Below, in pieces: positions 28,464 through 37,100 of a DNA stretch of 64,000 bases. How positions within the stretch are numbered: position 1 is the stretch's first letter; every line of letters begins with the position of its first letter. Below the pieces are notes generated by a model. That model made no database searches. It was not told the origin of the DNA and worked only from the letters and a program-made list of their open reading frames with translations. Source of the stretch: Mangrovibacter yixingensis (lineage in GTDB: Bacteria > Pseudomonadota > Gammaproteobacteria > Enterobacterales > Enterobacteriaceae); NCBI RefSeq assembly GCF_020523985.1, contig NZ_JAIVKM010000001.1, forward strand, positions 682,001 through 746,000, written 5' to 3'. Both the position numbers and the translations under genes were made by a program.

Positions 28464-30656
28464 ATGGCCTTATCAGCGGCACAAAAGGCGCAAATAGCCG
28501 CATGGTACAAAGCGCTGCAACAACAAATTCCCGATTTTATCCCTCGGCCTCCCCAGCGGCATATGATTGCCGAAGTGGCAAAAAATCTGGCGGGTGATAG
28601 CGGCAGGCATTTGGTTATTGAAGCGCCCACCGGTGTAGGTAAAACGCTCTCCTACCTGATTCCGGGTATTGCCCTTGCCAGAGATGAAAAAAAAACGCTG
28701 GTGGTCAGCACTGCCAACGTCGCATTGCAGGATCAGATCTACAGTAAAGATCTCCCCCTTCTGAGCAAAATAATCCCTGAATTGCGTTATACCGCGGCAT
28801 TCGGCCGTGGGCGTTATGTTTGCCCGCGTAACCTGGAAGCGCTCGCCAGTGATAACAGCAACCAGGGCGACTTGTTGGCCTTTCTTGACGATGACCTCAC
28901 GCCGAAAAATAAAGCGGAACAACAGCGCTGTGCGGCATTAAAAAAAGACCTCGACAGTTACAGTTGGGATGGCCTGCGTGACCACACGGATAAAGTCATT
29001 GATGACGGCTTGTGGGCGCGCCTGAGCACTGACCGCGCTGGTTGCCTTGGCAGCAACTGCCGTTGGTACCGGGAATGCCCATTTTTTGTCGCCCGCCGTG
29101 AAATTCGTGAAGCGGAAGTCGTGGTGGCGAACCATGCGCTGGTTCTGGCGGCAATGGAAAGTGAATCCGTGTTACCAGAGCCGGACAATCTGCTATTAGT
29201 GCTGGATGAAGGCCACCATATACCCGAGGTCGCCCGTGATGCACTTGAAATGAGTGCTGAAATCACGCCGGGCTGGAGCCGTTTGCAACTGGATCTGTTT
29301 TGCAAACTGGTCAATACCTGTGTGGAACAATTTCGCCCCAAAACGGTGCCGCCACTGGCAACACCAGAGCGCCTGGCAAACCATTGTGAAGAAATCACTG
29401 AACATCTTGCTGGCCTGGTTGCACAGTTTGATTTAGCGCTGCCTGCCACAGAAGAGGGGGATTACCGTTTCCCCATGGGGGTTTTGCCCGAAGATGTCAT
29501 GGCGCATTGTGAGCGCCTGGCAAAACTCACAGATGCACTGCGTGGCCTTGCCGAATCCTTCCTGAATGATTTAAGTGAACGTACCGGGCAACATGATATT
29601 GTGCGGTTGCACCGCTTGATTCTGCAAACCAACCGGGCTTTTGGGCATTTTGAGGCTCAGAGTAAATTGTGGCGGCTGGCAGCTATGGAAAAAGCCTCTG
29701 GAGCACCGGTATCAAAATGGTTTACCCGTACTTTCCAGGATGGCCAGGCACACCTGTTTTTTCATTGCGTCGGGATCCGTGTCAGCGACCAACTTGAGCG
29801 CCTGCTCTGGCGGCAAATCCCCCATATTGTGGTGACGTCGGCCACATTGCGTTCACTGAACAGTTATACACGTATTCAGGAACTCACCGGGTTGAATGAA
29901 AAGCGGGGGGATACCTTTGTTACCCTGGACTCCCCATTTAACCATGTTGACCAGGGGCGCATTGTTATTCCCCAAATGCAAACCGACCCACAGCCAGCAA
30001 CAGAACGCCAGCATATTGCTGAAATGGCGGCGTTTTTCCGTGAGCAACTCAAGGCAGGCAAGCATAAAGGGATGCTGGTGTTATTTGCCAGCGGTCGCGC
30101 CATGAATATTTTCCTTGAAGCAGTGCAGGACTTGCGCCTGGTGTTACTGGTCCAGGGGGATCAACCCCGTTACCGGCTGGTGGAACTCCACCGTAAACGG
30201 GTAAGCCTGGGGGAAACCAGTGTGCTGGTGGGGTTGCAGTCTTTTGCCGAAGGCCTGGATTTGAAAGGTGAACTATTAAGCCAGGTGCATATCCATAAAA
30301 TCGCGTTTCCTCCCGTGGACAGCCCGGTAGTGGTTACCGAAGGGGAGTGGTTGAAAAGCCTGAAACGCTACCCTTTCGATGTGCAAAGCCTGCCCGGTGC
30401 TTCCTTCACGCTGATTCAGCAAGTGGGCCGGTTGATTCGTAGCCACAGCTGCTGGGGGGAAGTCGTGATTTATGACCGTCGCCTGCTGACAAAAAACTAT
30501 GGTAAAAGACTGCTGGATGCGTTACCTGTATTTCCTATCAGCCAGCCTGAACTTCCTGAACTCCCGCGTTCTGCTAAGACGGAAAAGCGGGAAAAACCGG
30601 AAAAAAAACGCAGGCGCTCACCTCGCAAGGCGCTGGAAAAACCAGGCAGAGAGTAA
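28464..30656 (+). CDS. dinG: ATP-dependent DNA helicase DinG
   Basis: A damage-inducible XPD-like 5'-3' superfamily 2 helicase with a [4Fe-4S] cluster; it unwinds D-loops, R-loops and forked DNA. 730 residues against 716 in E. coli. Walker A is APTGVGKT near residue 54. The cluster ligands Cys120, Cys194, Cys199 and Cys205 fall at exactly the E. coli positions. The DEAH-type box is LVLDEGHHIP, and the C-terminal helicase motif is QQVGRLIRS near 650. The extra residues are in a basic tail (KREKPEKKRRRSPRKALEKP). AGGAACTGCA precedes ATG 28464. The LexA box just upstream makes it SOS-inducible; ybiB follows three bases later. Confidence 0.95.
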   Translation: MALSAAQKAQIAAWYKALQQQIPDFIPRPPQRHMIAEVAKNLAGDSGRHLVIEAPTGVGKTLSYLIPGIALARDEKKTLVVSTANVALQDQIYSKDLPLLSKIIPELRYTAAFGRGRYVCPRNLEALASDNSNQGDLLAFLDDDLTPKNKAEQQRCAALKKDLDSYSWDGLRDHTDKVIDDGLWARLSTDRAGCLGSNCRWYRECPFFVARREIREAEVVVANHALVLAAMESESVLPEPDNLLLVLDEGHHIPEVARDALEMSAEITPGWSRLQLDLFCKLVNTCVEQFRPKTVPPLATPERLANHCEEITEHLAGLVAQFDLALPATEEGDYRFPMGVLPEDVMAHCERLAKLTDALRGLAESFLNDLSERTGQHDIVRLHRLILQTNRAFGHFEAQSKLWRLAAMEKASGAPVSKWFTRTFQDGQAHLFFHCVGIRVSDQLERLLWRQIPHIVVTSATLRSLNSYTRIQELTGLNEKRGDTFVTLDSPFNHVDQGRIVIPQMQTDPQPATERQHIAEMAAFFREQLKAGKHKGMLVLFASGRAMNIFLEAVQDLRLVLLVQGDQPRYRLVELHRKRVSLGETSVLVGLQSFAEGLDLKGELLSQVHIHKIAFPPVDSPVVVTEGEWLKSLKRYPFDVQSLPGASFTLIQQVGRLIRSHSCWGEVVIYDRRLLTKNYGKRLLDALPVFPISQPELPELPRSAKTEKREKPEKKRRRSPRKALEKPGRE

Positions 30657-30659
30657 AAC

Positions 30660-31631
30660 ATGGATTACCGTAAAATTATCAAAGAAATTGGCCGGGGAAA
30701 AAACCATGCCCGGGATCTGGACCAAGAAACCGCTCAGGCGTTATATGCCGGTATGTTGCGTGGCGATGTACCAGACCTGGAACTGGGTGGGGTATTAATT
30801 GCTTTGCGTGTGAAAGGCGAAGGCGAAAGCGAAATGCAGGGCTTTTACCAGGCCACCAGGGCGCACACAATGCAACTTTCAGCCCCTGCAAACCGGCCAT
30901 TGCCCATTGTTATTCCCAGCTATAACGGCGCACGTAAGTTACCGAACCTGACACCGCTTCTGGCACTATTACTTTCCCGGCTGGGCTTTCCGGTTGTGGT
31001 TCATGGTGTGAGCGATGACCCTGGAAGGGTTATAACTGAAACCTTGTTTTCCATGATGGGCATAGAAGCGGTGCATTCCCGTGGCCAGGCTCAGGCGGAG
31101 CTGGAAGGCGATAAACCAGTTTATATTCCGGTCAGTGCATTGTGCCCGCCACTGGCTACGCAACTGGCACTGCGCTGGCGCATGGGGGTACGTAACAGTG
31201 CCCACACCCTGGCAAAATTACTAACACCGTTCCCGGAAGGGGCTGCATTGCGGCTTTCGAGTGTCTCGCACCCGGAATATTTATCCCGCGTGAGCCAGTT
31301 TTTCCAGACAATAGGTGGCCAGGCGCTGGTTATGCACGGAACGGAAGGGGAGGTTTACGCTAACCCGTTGCGTTGCCCGCAAATTAACTGGGTGAATGCA
31401 CAAGGTGAGCAGGTAGTTTATGCACGCCAGGCAGAAGTCATCCCGGCACCTGTTTTCCCTTCAGGTAAAGACCCACAACTGACAGTTGAGTGGCTAACAC
31501 GTTGCTTGCGTGGAGAAGAACCTGTTCCTGAATCCATCCAGGTTCAGTTGGCATGTTGTTTACTGGCGGCAACAGAGGTCGCTACTCTGGAAGAGGGTTT
31601 ACAACGGGTAAGGCAGTCAATTCAGGGCTAA
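30660..31631 (+). CDS. ybiB: YbiB, TrpD2-type nucleic-acid-binding protein
   Basis: A protein with the anthranilate phosphoribosyltransferase fold, 323 residues (E. coli YbiB 320). The helical N-terminal domain (KIIKEIGRGKNHARDLDQETA, ALYAGMLRGDVPDLELG) and the glycine-rich core are recognisable, but the TrpD substrate loop GTGGD is replaced by PSYNGARKLPN near residue 87, so trp biosynthesis is not expected. E. coli YbiB binds single-stranded DNA and RNA and is co-expressed with dinG under LexA. It starts three bases after dinG, so the same operon is inferred. Confidence 0.92.
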   Translation: MDYRKIIKEIGRGKNHARDLDQETAQALYAGMLRGDVPDLELGGVLIALRVKGEGESEMQGFYQATRAHTMQLSAPANRPLPIVIPSYNGARKLPNLTPLLALLLSRLGFPVVVHGVSDDPGRVITETLFSMMGIEAVHSRGQAQAELEGDKPVYIPVSALCPPLATQLALRWRMGVRNSAHTLAKLLTPFPEGAALRLSSVSHPEYLSRVSQFFQTIGGQALVMHGTEGEVYANPLRCPQINWVNAQGEQVVYARQAEVIPAPVFPSGKDPQLTVEWLTRCLRGEEPVPESIQVQLACCLLAATEVATLEEGLQRVRQSIQG

Positions 31632-32003
31632 AGGCGTGTAAAAATGCCACCGCACAGGCTCTGGGCCAGCAATACGGGTTACTGGAAAACAGTAGAAGCA
31701 TGGCGGTGGTTGGCCTGATGTTCAGGCAAAGATAAGGGCAAATAACAATAGGGTAATACACGGAGCCAGGCACCCATATAACTAGGGGCAGGCTCATAAG
31801 AGCCTGCCCCAACAACGTCTGTACGCAAATAGCGATGGTGGAAAACCCCCTGTTAAATACAGGCGTTTCCGTGCAGGTACGTCTTTATATGTATTGTCTT
31901 ACTCTGTTGGAGCTATTATCGCAGCCTTTTGGTAAGCATTAACAGGTAAAAACCTTGTTGTAGTTATTCAAAAAAATTGAATGTAACAATTCGGGCGAAT
32001 TTA
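31632..32003. other. Intergenic region ybiB - flavin reductase gene
   Basis: 372 bases. It holds the perfect hairpin at 31785-31810 and, at 31644-31718, a 24-codon ATG frame (MPPHRLWASNTGYW...) with four Trp but no ribosome site, which I do not annotate as a gene. The remaining sequence becomes AT-rich towards 31980. In K-12 this interval is occupied by genes from ybiC to fiu; no remnant of them is visible. Confidence 0.6.
31785..31810. terminator. Perfect hairpin downstream of ybiB
   Basis: GGGGCAGGCTC, loop ATAA, GAGCCTGCCCC: an 11-bp perfect stem. No run of T follows on either strand, so it is not a textbook intrinsic terminator. It may instead protect the 3' end of the dinG-ybiB transcript or act with Rho. 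Confidence 0.5.
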
Positions 32004-32633
32004 TCACTGGCGATCATCGGGCCGAATAAGATCAAATCTCAATGATTCATCAATACCATAATAAGCACTCGGGCCACCGGCCCGCATAACCGGATGCGCT
32101 TTTGCTGTTTGGTAAATACCCTCTTCCAGCAGGTGAGCGGCAATATGCACCGCAACCACTTCCCCTAACACCAGCCAGGTATTCAGCTTCTCTTCTGCGG
32201 CATTCGTCAGTTGTATGCACTGGGTCAGTTTGCATTCAAAATTAACCGGGCTTTCGCTGACTCGGGGTACGGGTACTCTGCGCGAAGGTGCAGCAGTTAA
32301 CCCGGCAAGGGTGAATTCATCTACACCGGCAGCTACCGAGGCGGATGTTTCATTCATGGCGCTGGCAAGCTCGCGAGTAACCAGGTTCCAAACAAAGTGC
32401 CCGGTACGGGTGATATTCTCCACACTGTGTTTCCAACCAGAACTGGCAAAACCAATGATTGGGGGTTGGTAATTGAAACAGTTAAAGAAGCTGTAAGGTG
32501 CAAGGTTGGCCACCCCTTGTTCATTTACCGATGAAATCCAGCCTATCGGCCGGGGGCCAATTATTGCGTTCAGTGGGTTATGGGGCAAACCATGCCCATG
32601 TTCAGGCTCATAATAGTAGCTTTCAGCAGTCAT
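32004..32633 (-). CDS. Flavin-reductase-like FMN-binding split-barrel protein
   Basis: A 209-residue protein of the flavin reductase / NADH-FMN oxidoreductase (DIM6/NTAB) family. Landmarks are NAIIGPRPIGWISSVNEQGVANLAPYSFF near residues 22-50, which forms the FMN phosphate-binding strand-turn, GHFVWNLVT near 78, and a late GEVVAVHI strand. Members reduce FMN or act on flavin-linked substrates, but the substrate is unknown. It is monocistronic and divergent from rlmF across 113 bases. It is absent at this place in K-12, so it belongs to the variable part of the region. Full length for the family. Confidence 0.8.
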   Translation of the reverse strand: MTAESYYYEPEHGHGLPHNPLNAIIGPRPIGWISSVNEQGVANLAPYSFFNCFNYQPPIIGFASSGWKHSVENITRTGHFVWNLVTRELASAMNETSASVAAGVDEFTLAGLTAAPSRRVPVPRVSESPVNFECKLTQCIQLTNAAEEKLNTWLVLGEVVAVHIAAHLLEEGIYQTAKAHPVMRAGGPSAYYGIDESLRFDLIRPDDRQ

Positions 32634-32746
32634 TTTTCTGGCCAGTTTGTTAACAGGTGATAACAGGCTAGCACAAGGTATATGGCTTGCACTTTACCTT
32701 GTTATGCTGAACGCGTATCTTACGCGCCCGGACACAAGGAGCCAGG

Positions 32747-33688
32747 ATGAAACAGATTGCTGAAAAAACGCAGTTGCACCCGCGTAACCGCCACCAGGGC
32801 CGTTATGATTTTGACCGCCTGATTCAGGCTTTACCCGAACTGGGGAGCAAAGTAATACTTTCACCTCGCGGGGAAAAAACGGTTAATTTTGCTGACCCCG
32901 AGGCGGTTAAAATGCTTAACCGTGCATTGCTGGCGGCGGATTACGGCATTCAGCACTGGGATATTCCCGCGGGTTTTTTGTGCCCGCCAGTGCCTGGCAG
33001 GGCCGATTACATCCACCATCTGGCTGATTTATTGGCTCAGACAGGTAAACAGGGTATACCGCACTCCGCCAGTCTTCTGGATATTGGTACCGGGGCGAAT
33101 TGTATCTACCCGCTGATTGGGCAGCATGAGTATGGCTGGCGTTTTACCGGAACAGATACCAGTAAAGAAGCGCTGAGCCATGCCCAACAGATTATTCAGG
33201 CTAACCCAGGCTTAAGTACCCGGATTCGTTTGCGTCGCCAAAAAACACCCGGCGCTATTTTTTCTGGGGTGGTTACCAAAACAGACCGTTTTGATGCCAC
33301 GCTATGTAACCCGCCTTTTCATGCATCAGCGCAGGCGGCTCAGGAAGGTAATACCCGCAAGCGCAAAAACCTGGGGCTTAAAGATGCCACTCCGGCACTT
33401 AATTTTGGCGGGCAGCACAATGAGCTATGGTGCGAAGGAGGAGAACTGGCTTTTATTCGCCAGATGGTAGACGAAAGCCGTAATATTGCCCGGCAAGTAT
33501 TATGGTTTACTTCATTGGTCTCTAAAGCGGAACATATGCGCAGTATTGAACATGCCTTGCGTGATGCGGGTGTGGCTATTGTGGTGAAGCAAGCTATGGC
33601 ACAGGGGCAAAAACAGAGCCGCTTTGTGGCCTGGAGCTATTTATCCCCGGAAGAACGCCAGGCCTGGGCCAACAAATGGCATAAATAA
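32747..33688 (+). CDS. rlmF: 23S rRNA m6A1618 methyltransferase
   Basis: A SAM-dependent methyltransferase that modifies A1618 of 23S rRNA. 313 residues (E. coli RlmF 308). The N-terminus [16 protein letters not shown] is diagnostic. SAM motif I is [16 protein letters not shown] near residue 110, and the adenine N6-methylase motif IV is [10 protein letters not shown] near residue 186. The start ATG at 32747 follows AAGGAGCCAGG. It runs alone. In K-12 ybiO separates rlmF from glnQ; here the autotransporter occupies that place. Confidence 0.95.
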   Translation: MKQIAEKTQLHPRNRHQGRYDFDRLIQALPELGSKVILSPRGEKTVNFADPEAVKMLNRALLAADYGIQHWDIPAGFLCPPVPGRADYIHHLADLLAQTGKQGIPHSASLLDIGTGANCIYPLIGQHEYGWRFTGTDTSKEALSHAQQIIQANPGLSTRIRLRRQKTPGAIFSGVVTKTDRFDATLCNPPFHASAQAAQEGNTRKRKNLGLKDATPALNFGGQHNELWCEGGELAFIRQMVDESRNIARQVLWFTSLVSKAEHMRSIEHALRDAGVAIVVKQAMAQGQKQSRFVAWSYLSPEERQAWANKWHK

Positions 33689-33699
33689 AAGTGGTAAAG

Positions 33700-33735
33700 C
33701 GTGGGGCAGTTCTGCCCCACATTACGCCGTTTTAT
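33700..33735 (+). terminator. Probable rlmF terminator
   Basis: GTGGGGCAG / CTGCCCCAC (33701-33709 and 33712-33720), a near-continuous 9-bp dyad 12 bases after the rlmF stop, followed by a moderately T-rich stretch ending GTTTTATT. Confidence 0.65.
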
Positions 33736-33946
33736 TCGTTATTTCTTTTGAGTTTCATCAGTATTACCTTGTTATTATCACCGTCAGGTGAGTTTGGCCT
33801 TACATCAGTAATAAAAACCCACGTATTTAATATACCCGCCAGCATATTCACTCTTTAATATTTTCAAATTTTGTCTGAATGGTAAATTAATTATTTTCAA
33901 TTATAAATTTGAAAAATAAGGAAATTATTCTTTATTTTTTTGTGCT

Positions 33947-34020
33947 GATCGCCCGTAACGATCAATCTCTTAAAATTGATCGATCACTTATGGCGATCAA
34001 TTTTTCAATATTGATCGTTA
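33947..34020. promoter_or_regulatory. GATC-dense tandem dyad region upstream of the autotransporter
   Basis: Six GATC sites lie within 70 bases (33947, 33960, 33978, 33982, 33995, 34013). Two identical dyads, CGATCAAT-N8-ATTGATCG, occupy 33959-33982 and 33994-34017, exactly 35 bases apart, each with a GATC in both arms. The outermost arms extend to an 11-bp inverted repeat (TAACGATCAAT / ATTGATCGTTA, 33956-33966 and 34010-34020). This has the look of two operator sites for one dimeric regulator, with Dam methylation targets built in. The rest of the 447-base gap before the autotransporter is AT-rich and has no credible gene. Confidence 0.75.
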
Positions 34021-34040
34021 TTTACCTTTCTCCCCTTAAT

Positions 34041-34093
34041 TTTTTGCGTGCTTTGGTCGCTTCTATTATCAGACGCCGGGGCGTCTCCCCGGC
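34041..34093 (+). promoter_or_regulatory. Putative autotransporter promoter and 5' stem-loop
   Basis: A possible -10 TATTAT (34064-34069) has only a poor -35 (TTTTTG, 34041-34046) 17 bases before it, as expected of an activator-dependent promoter. The predicted transcript would begin around 34076, close to the stem-loop GCCGGGG-CGTCT-CCCCGGC (34075-34093). That would put a stable hairpin at or near the 5' end of the mRNA, where it could protect it or act as an attenuator. Confidence 0.4.
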
Positions 34094-34135
34094 TGTGGTT
34101 TTTGGCCCGCGGCCCCACAAATTAAGGACAGTTTG

Positions 34136-37100
34136 ATGAAAAACAAAACCGCAACACTGAGTGCGCTTTCTGTGTGCATATCTCTGGCGCTGAACGGCCA
34201 GGCGATGGCACAAACCCCACCCCTTACAGGCACAGTTCCTGCAGACGCCGTGGAATGCCCGGCAGACCTGAGCCTGCTCACCCGCGAAGAGCTGGCCGCC
34301 CTGCCGGAGCAGTGCCAGTTACCCGAAGAGGAAACCCCCGCACAGGCTTCCGGCAGTGAACTGCCCGGCTGGATGACCGACCAGACCACCCTGTTAGCCG
34401 GGGGCGGTGCCGCTGCCCTGGCTGCCACCATTGCCATTGTGGCGGGTGGCAGCAGTGGCAGCAGTGGCGGTGGCAGTGATGACGGCGACCGTAACGAAGG
34501 TGGTGACGGAGGCGATGACGGCAACAACTACGAAGAGTGGGAAATTGGCAACCAGCTGGACGGGGATAACCAGGAAAACACCCTGGAAGGTAACACCAGC
34601 GCCGGAGACGGGGAAATCGGCAACCTGGTCACCGGCAACAACACCGACAACACCCTGGAAGGCAACACGGACGTCACCGAAGGCGGTAAAGGCACGGTGG
34701 TGGACGGCAACAACACCAGCACCACCAATGAGGGCGACATCAATGCCAGTGGTGAAGGCTCGGTGGGGCTGGAAGTGAACGGCAACGATGCCACTGTCAC
34801 CAACAACGGCAACAATAACGTGGGCGGTGGCAGCACCGGGGTGAACGTGAACGGCGACAATGCCACCGTGAGCAACGAAGGCAACAGCACGGTAACCGGT
34901 GGCGGCACCGGCACCCAGATCAGCGGCGACAACGCCAGTGTCACCAACACCGGGGAAACCAGTGTCAGCGGCGAAGGTTCGGCGGGCACGGTGGTCACCG
35001 GGGATAACGCCAGCGTCAGCAACGAAGGCAACAGCACGGTAGCCGGTGGCGGCACCGGTACCTGGATTAGCGGTGATAACGCCAGTGTCACCAACACCGG
35101 GGAAACCAGTGTCAGCGGTGAAGGCTCGGTGGGGCTGGAAGTGAACGGCAACGGTGCCACTGTCAGCAACAACGGTAACAACAACGTGACCGGCGGCGGC
35201 ACCGGCACCCAGATTAGCGGCGACAACGCCAGTGTCACCAATACCGGGGACACTGATGTCAGCGGCGAAGGTTCCACCGGGATCGCCATTACCGGGGACA
35301 ACAGCGATGTACAACTGGGCGGTGACCTGTGGGTAACCGGCGGGGCCACCGGGGTGCAGGTGGATGGCAACAACGCCGCCCTGGAAAACCAGGGCAATAT
35401 CACCGTGCAGGGTGACGGCAGCACCGGGCTGGTGGTGACCGGCTCCGGTGCGCATTTCAGCAACCAGGGCGACATGCATATTTCCGGCAACGGCCTGGGG
35501 ATGGCGCTGGAAGGTGACGGCTTTAACGTGAACCTGGGCGGCAGCATTACGGTGGATGCCGGTGAGCAGCGTGAGGCGGCAGACGGGGTGAAAATCACCG
35601 GGCATAACGGCACGCTGGTGGTCAGCGGCAACCTGAACCTGACGGATGTGGCCATGACCCTGGCGGGAACCCGGCCGGACCAGACCGGGCTGGCAGTGCA
35701 GGGGGATAACAACCAGGTGACCATCAGCGGTGCGGTGAATCTTAGCTACCAGGGCCTGGTCAGCACCCAGCCCCATGGCAGTACCACCCAGACCGGGGTG
35801 CAGGTGTCGGGGAGTGGTAACCATATTCTGATAAACGGCGGCCTGAATGTGGACTACCGGGCGGAAGACGGTGGTGGTTCGTCGGCCTCAAGGCAGCATA
35901 ATCTTTACGGCCTGCAGGTAACCGGCACCGGCAACACGGTGACACTGAGCGGGGAGTCCAGTTATCTGCATGATGGCGCTACGCCCGATAGCCGTACCAT
36001 GCGTTATGTGGATATAAATGGGGCGGGCAACCGGTTAATCCTGGATAAGGATTTTGCTTTCACCTACACCTCTGCCAACAAAACATATGCGAATGCGTTT
36101 CTCGGTGCCTTGAGTATATTCTCTCTGACGAATGGTGCGCGGATGGATAACCACGGTGAGCTGGCTTTCGAACAGGGGTTTACCTGGGGAGTAAGTCTTG
36201 ACGGAGGTTCCAGCCTGTATAATAACGGCACACTGCGTTTCCGGCCAAATAAGGACAACGGAGAATATATTGCCAGTTCGTTGGTACGCATCGACAACTT
36301 ATCACTGATGCATAACGATGCAGACGGCCTGCTGGATGCTGTCTCGGTGCGGGATTCACGAAGTTCCACTGGTGGTTATTCGTCAGGTCTATATATTAAT
36401 TACTGGACAGGGCTGTACGGCGTGGGGGTGGGAACTAACTCCACATTTATCAATGACGGTACCGTGCAGGTCAGCGGCCAGGGGGCCCACGGTGTGTCTG
36501 TGGGGCGTAACGGCCTGGCCGTCAATAACGGCCTGATAACCCTGAACAGTATGTCGAACGACCTGGATGAAGACGGCAACCTGTTAACCGAAACCGGCCT
36601 GCACCTGACCGCGCAGAACTTCCGCCGCGGCACGGCGATGCTGGCGAACTTTGCTGGTGCACAGGCAGTGAATGCGGCCGGTGGTGAAATCCGGGTGCAT
36701 AACGCCGGGATGGGGATGGTGGCGAATGACGGTACAGCCCTGAACCAGGGGACCATCACCCTGACGGTGGATAACGATAATACAGATGGCCTGTATGCCA
36801 TGGCGGCCATCGGGAGTGGTATTGCCATTAACGACACCACCGGGGTGATTAACATTAACACTGACCTGGGCCAGGCATTTTACACTGAAGGCAACGGTCA
36901 GGTGTTTAACTTTGGTACGGTGAACTTTTACGGCAGCCCGATAAATAACGGCGACCCGAACTGGGGCGCCTCTACCAGTGAATCTGATTATGCCGTTATC
37001 ACCACCCCGGTGCTGACGGCAGAGGGGGAAACCGGTAGCTGGAGCGGTGAGACCCGGCCCTGGCTTCTTGTTCAGGATACCGCCAATTATGGCGATGCCA

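Noticed and set aside
33947-34020. OxyR or FNR site as explanation of the GATC dyads
   Set aside because: OxyR ATAG-type half-sites are absent, and no TTGAT-N4-ATCAA occurs; the half-site CGATCAAT fits neither.
34075-34093. Stem-loop before the autotransporter as an rlmF terminator
   Set aside because: It lies almost 400 bases after rlmF, which already has a closer hairpin at 33701-33720, and inside the predicted autotransporter leader.
33909-34136. 75-codon hydrophobic frame ending in TGA that overlaps the autotransporter ATG
   Set aside because: TTG start without ribosome site, and it runs through the GATC dyads and the 5' stem-loop. Its overlap with the start codon is suggestive of coupling, but chance in AT-rich DNA is more likely.
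34703-35560. CRISPR-like direct repeats
   Set aside because: Repeats are contiguous, in frame and encode protein repeats; there are no unique spacers.
34394-35824. 476-codon antisense frame in the autotransporter repeats, with a second one of 398 codons
   Set aside because: Mirror of the GC-rich repeats on the coding strand; low-complexity product, no ribosome site, no family resemblance.
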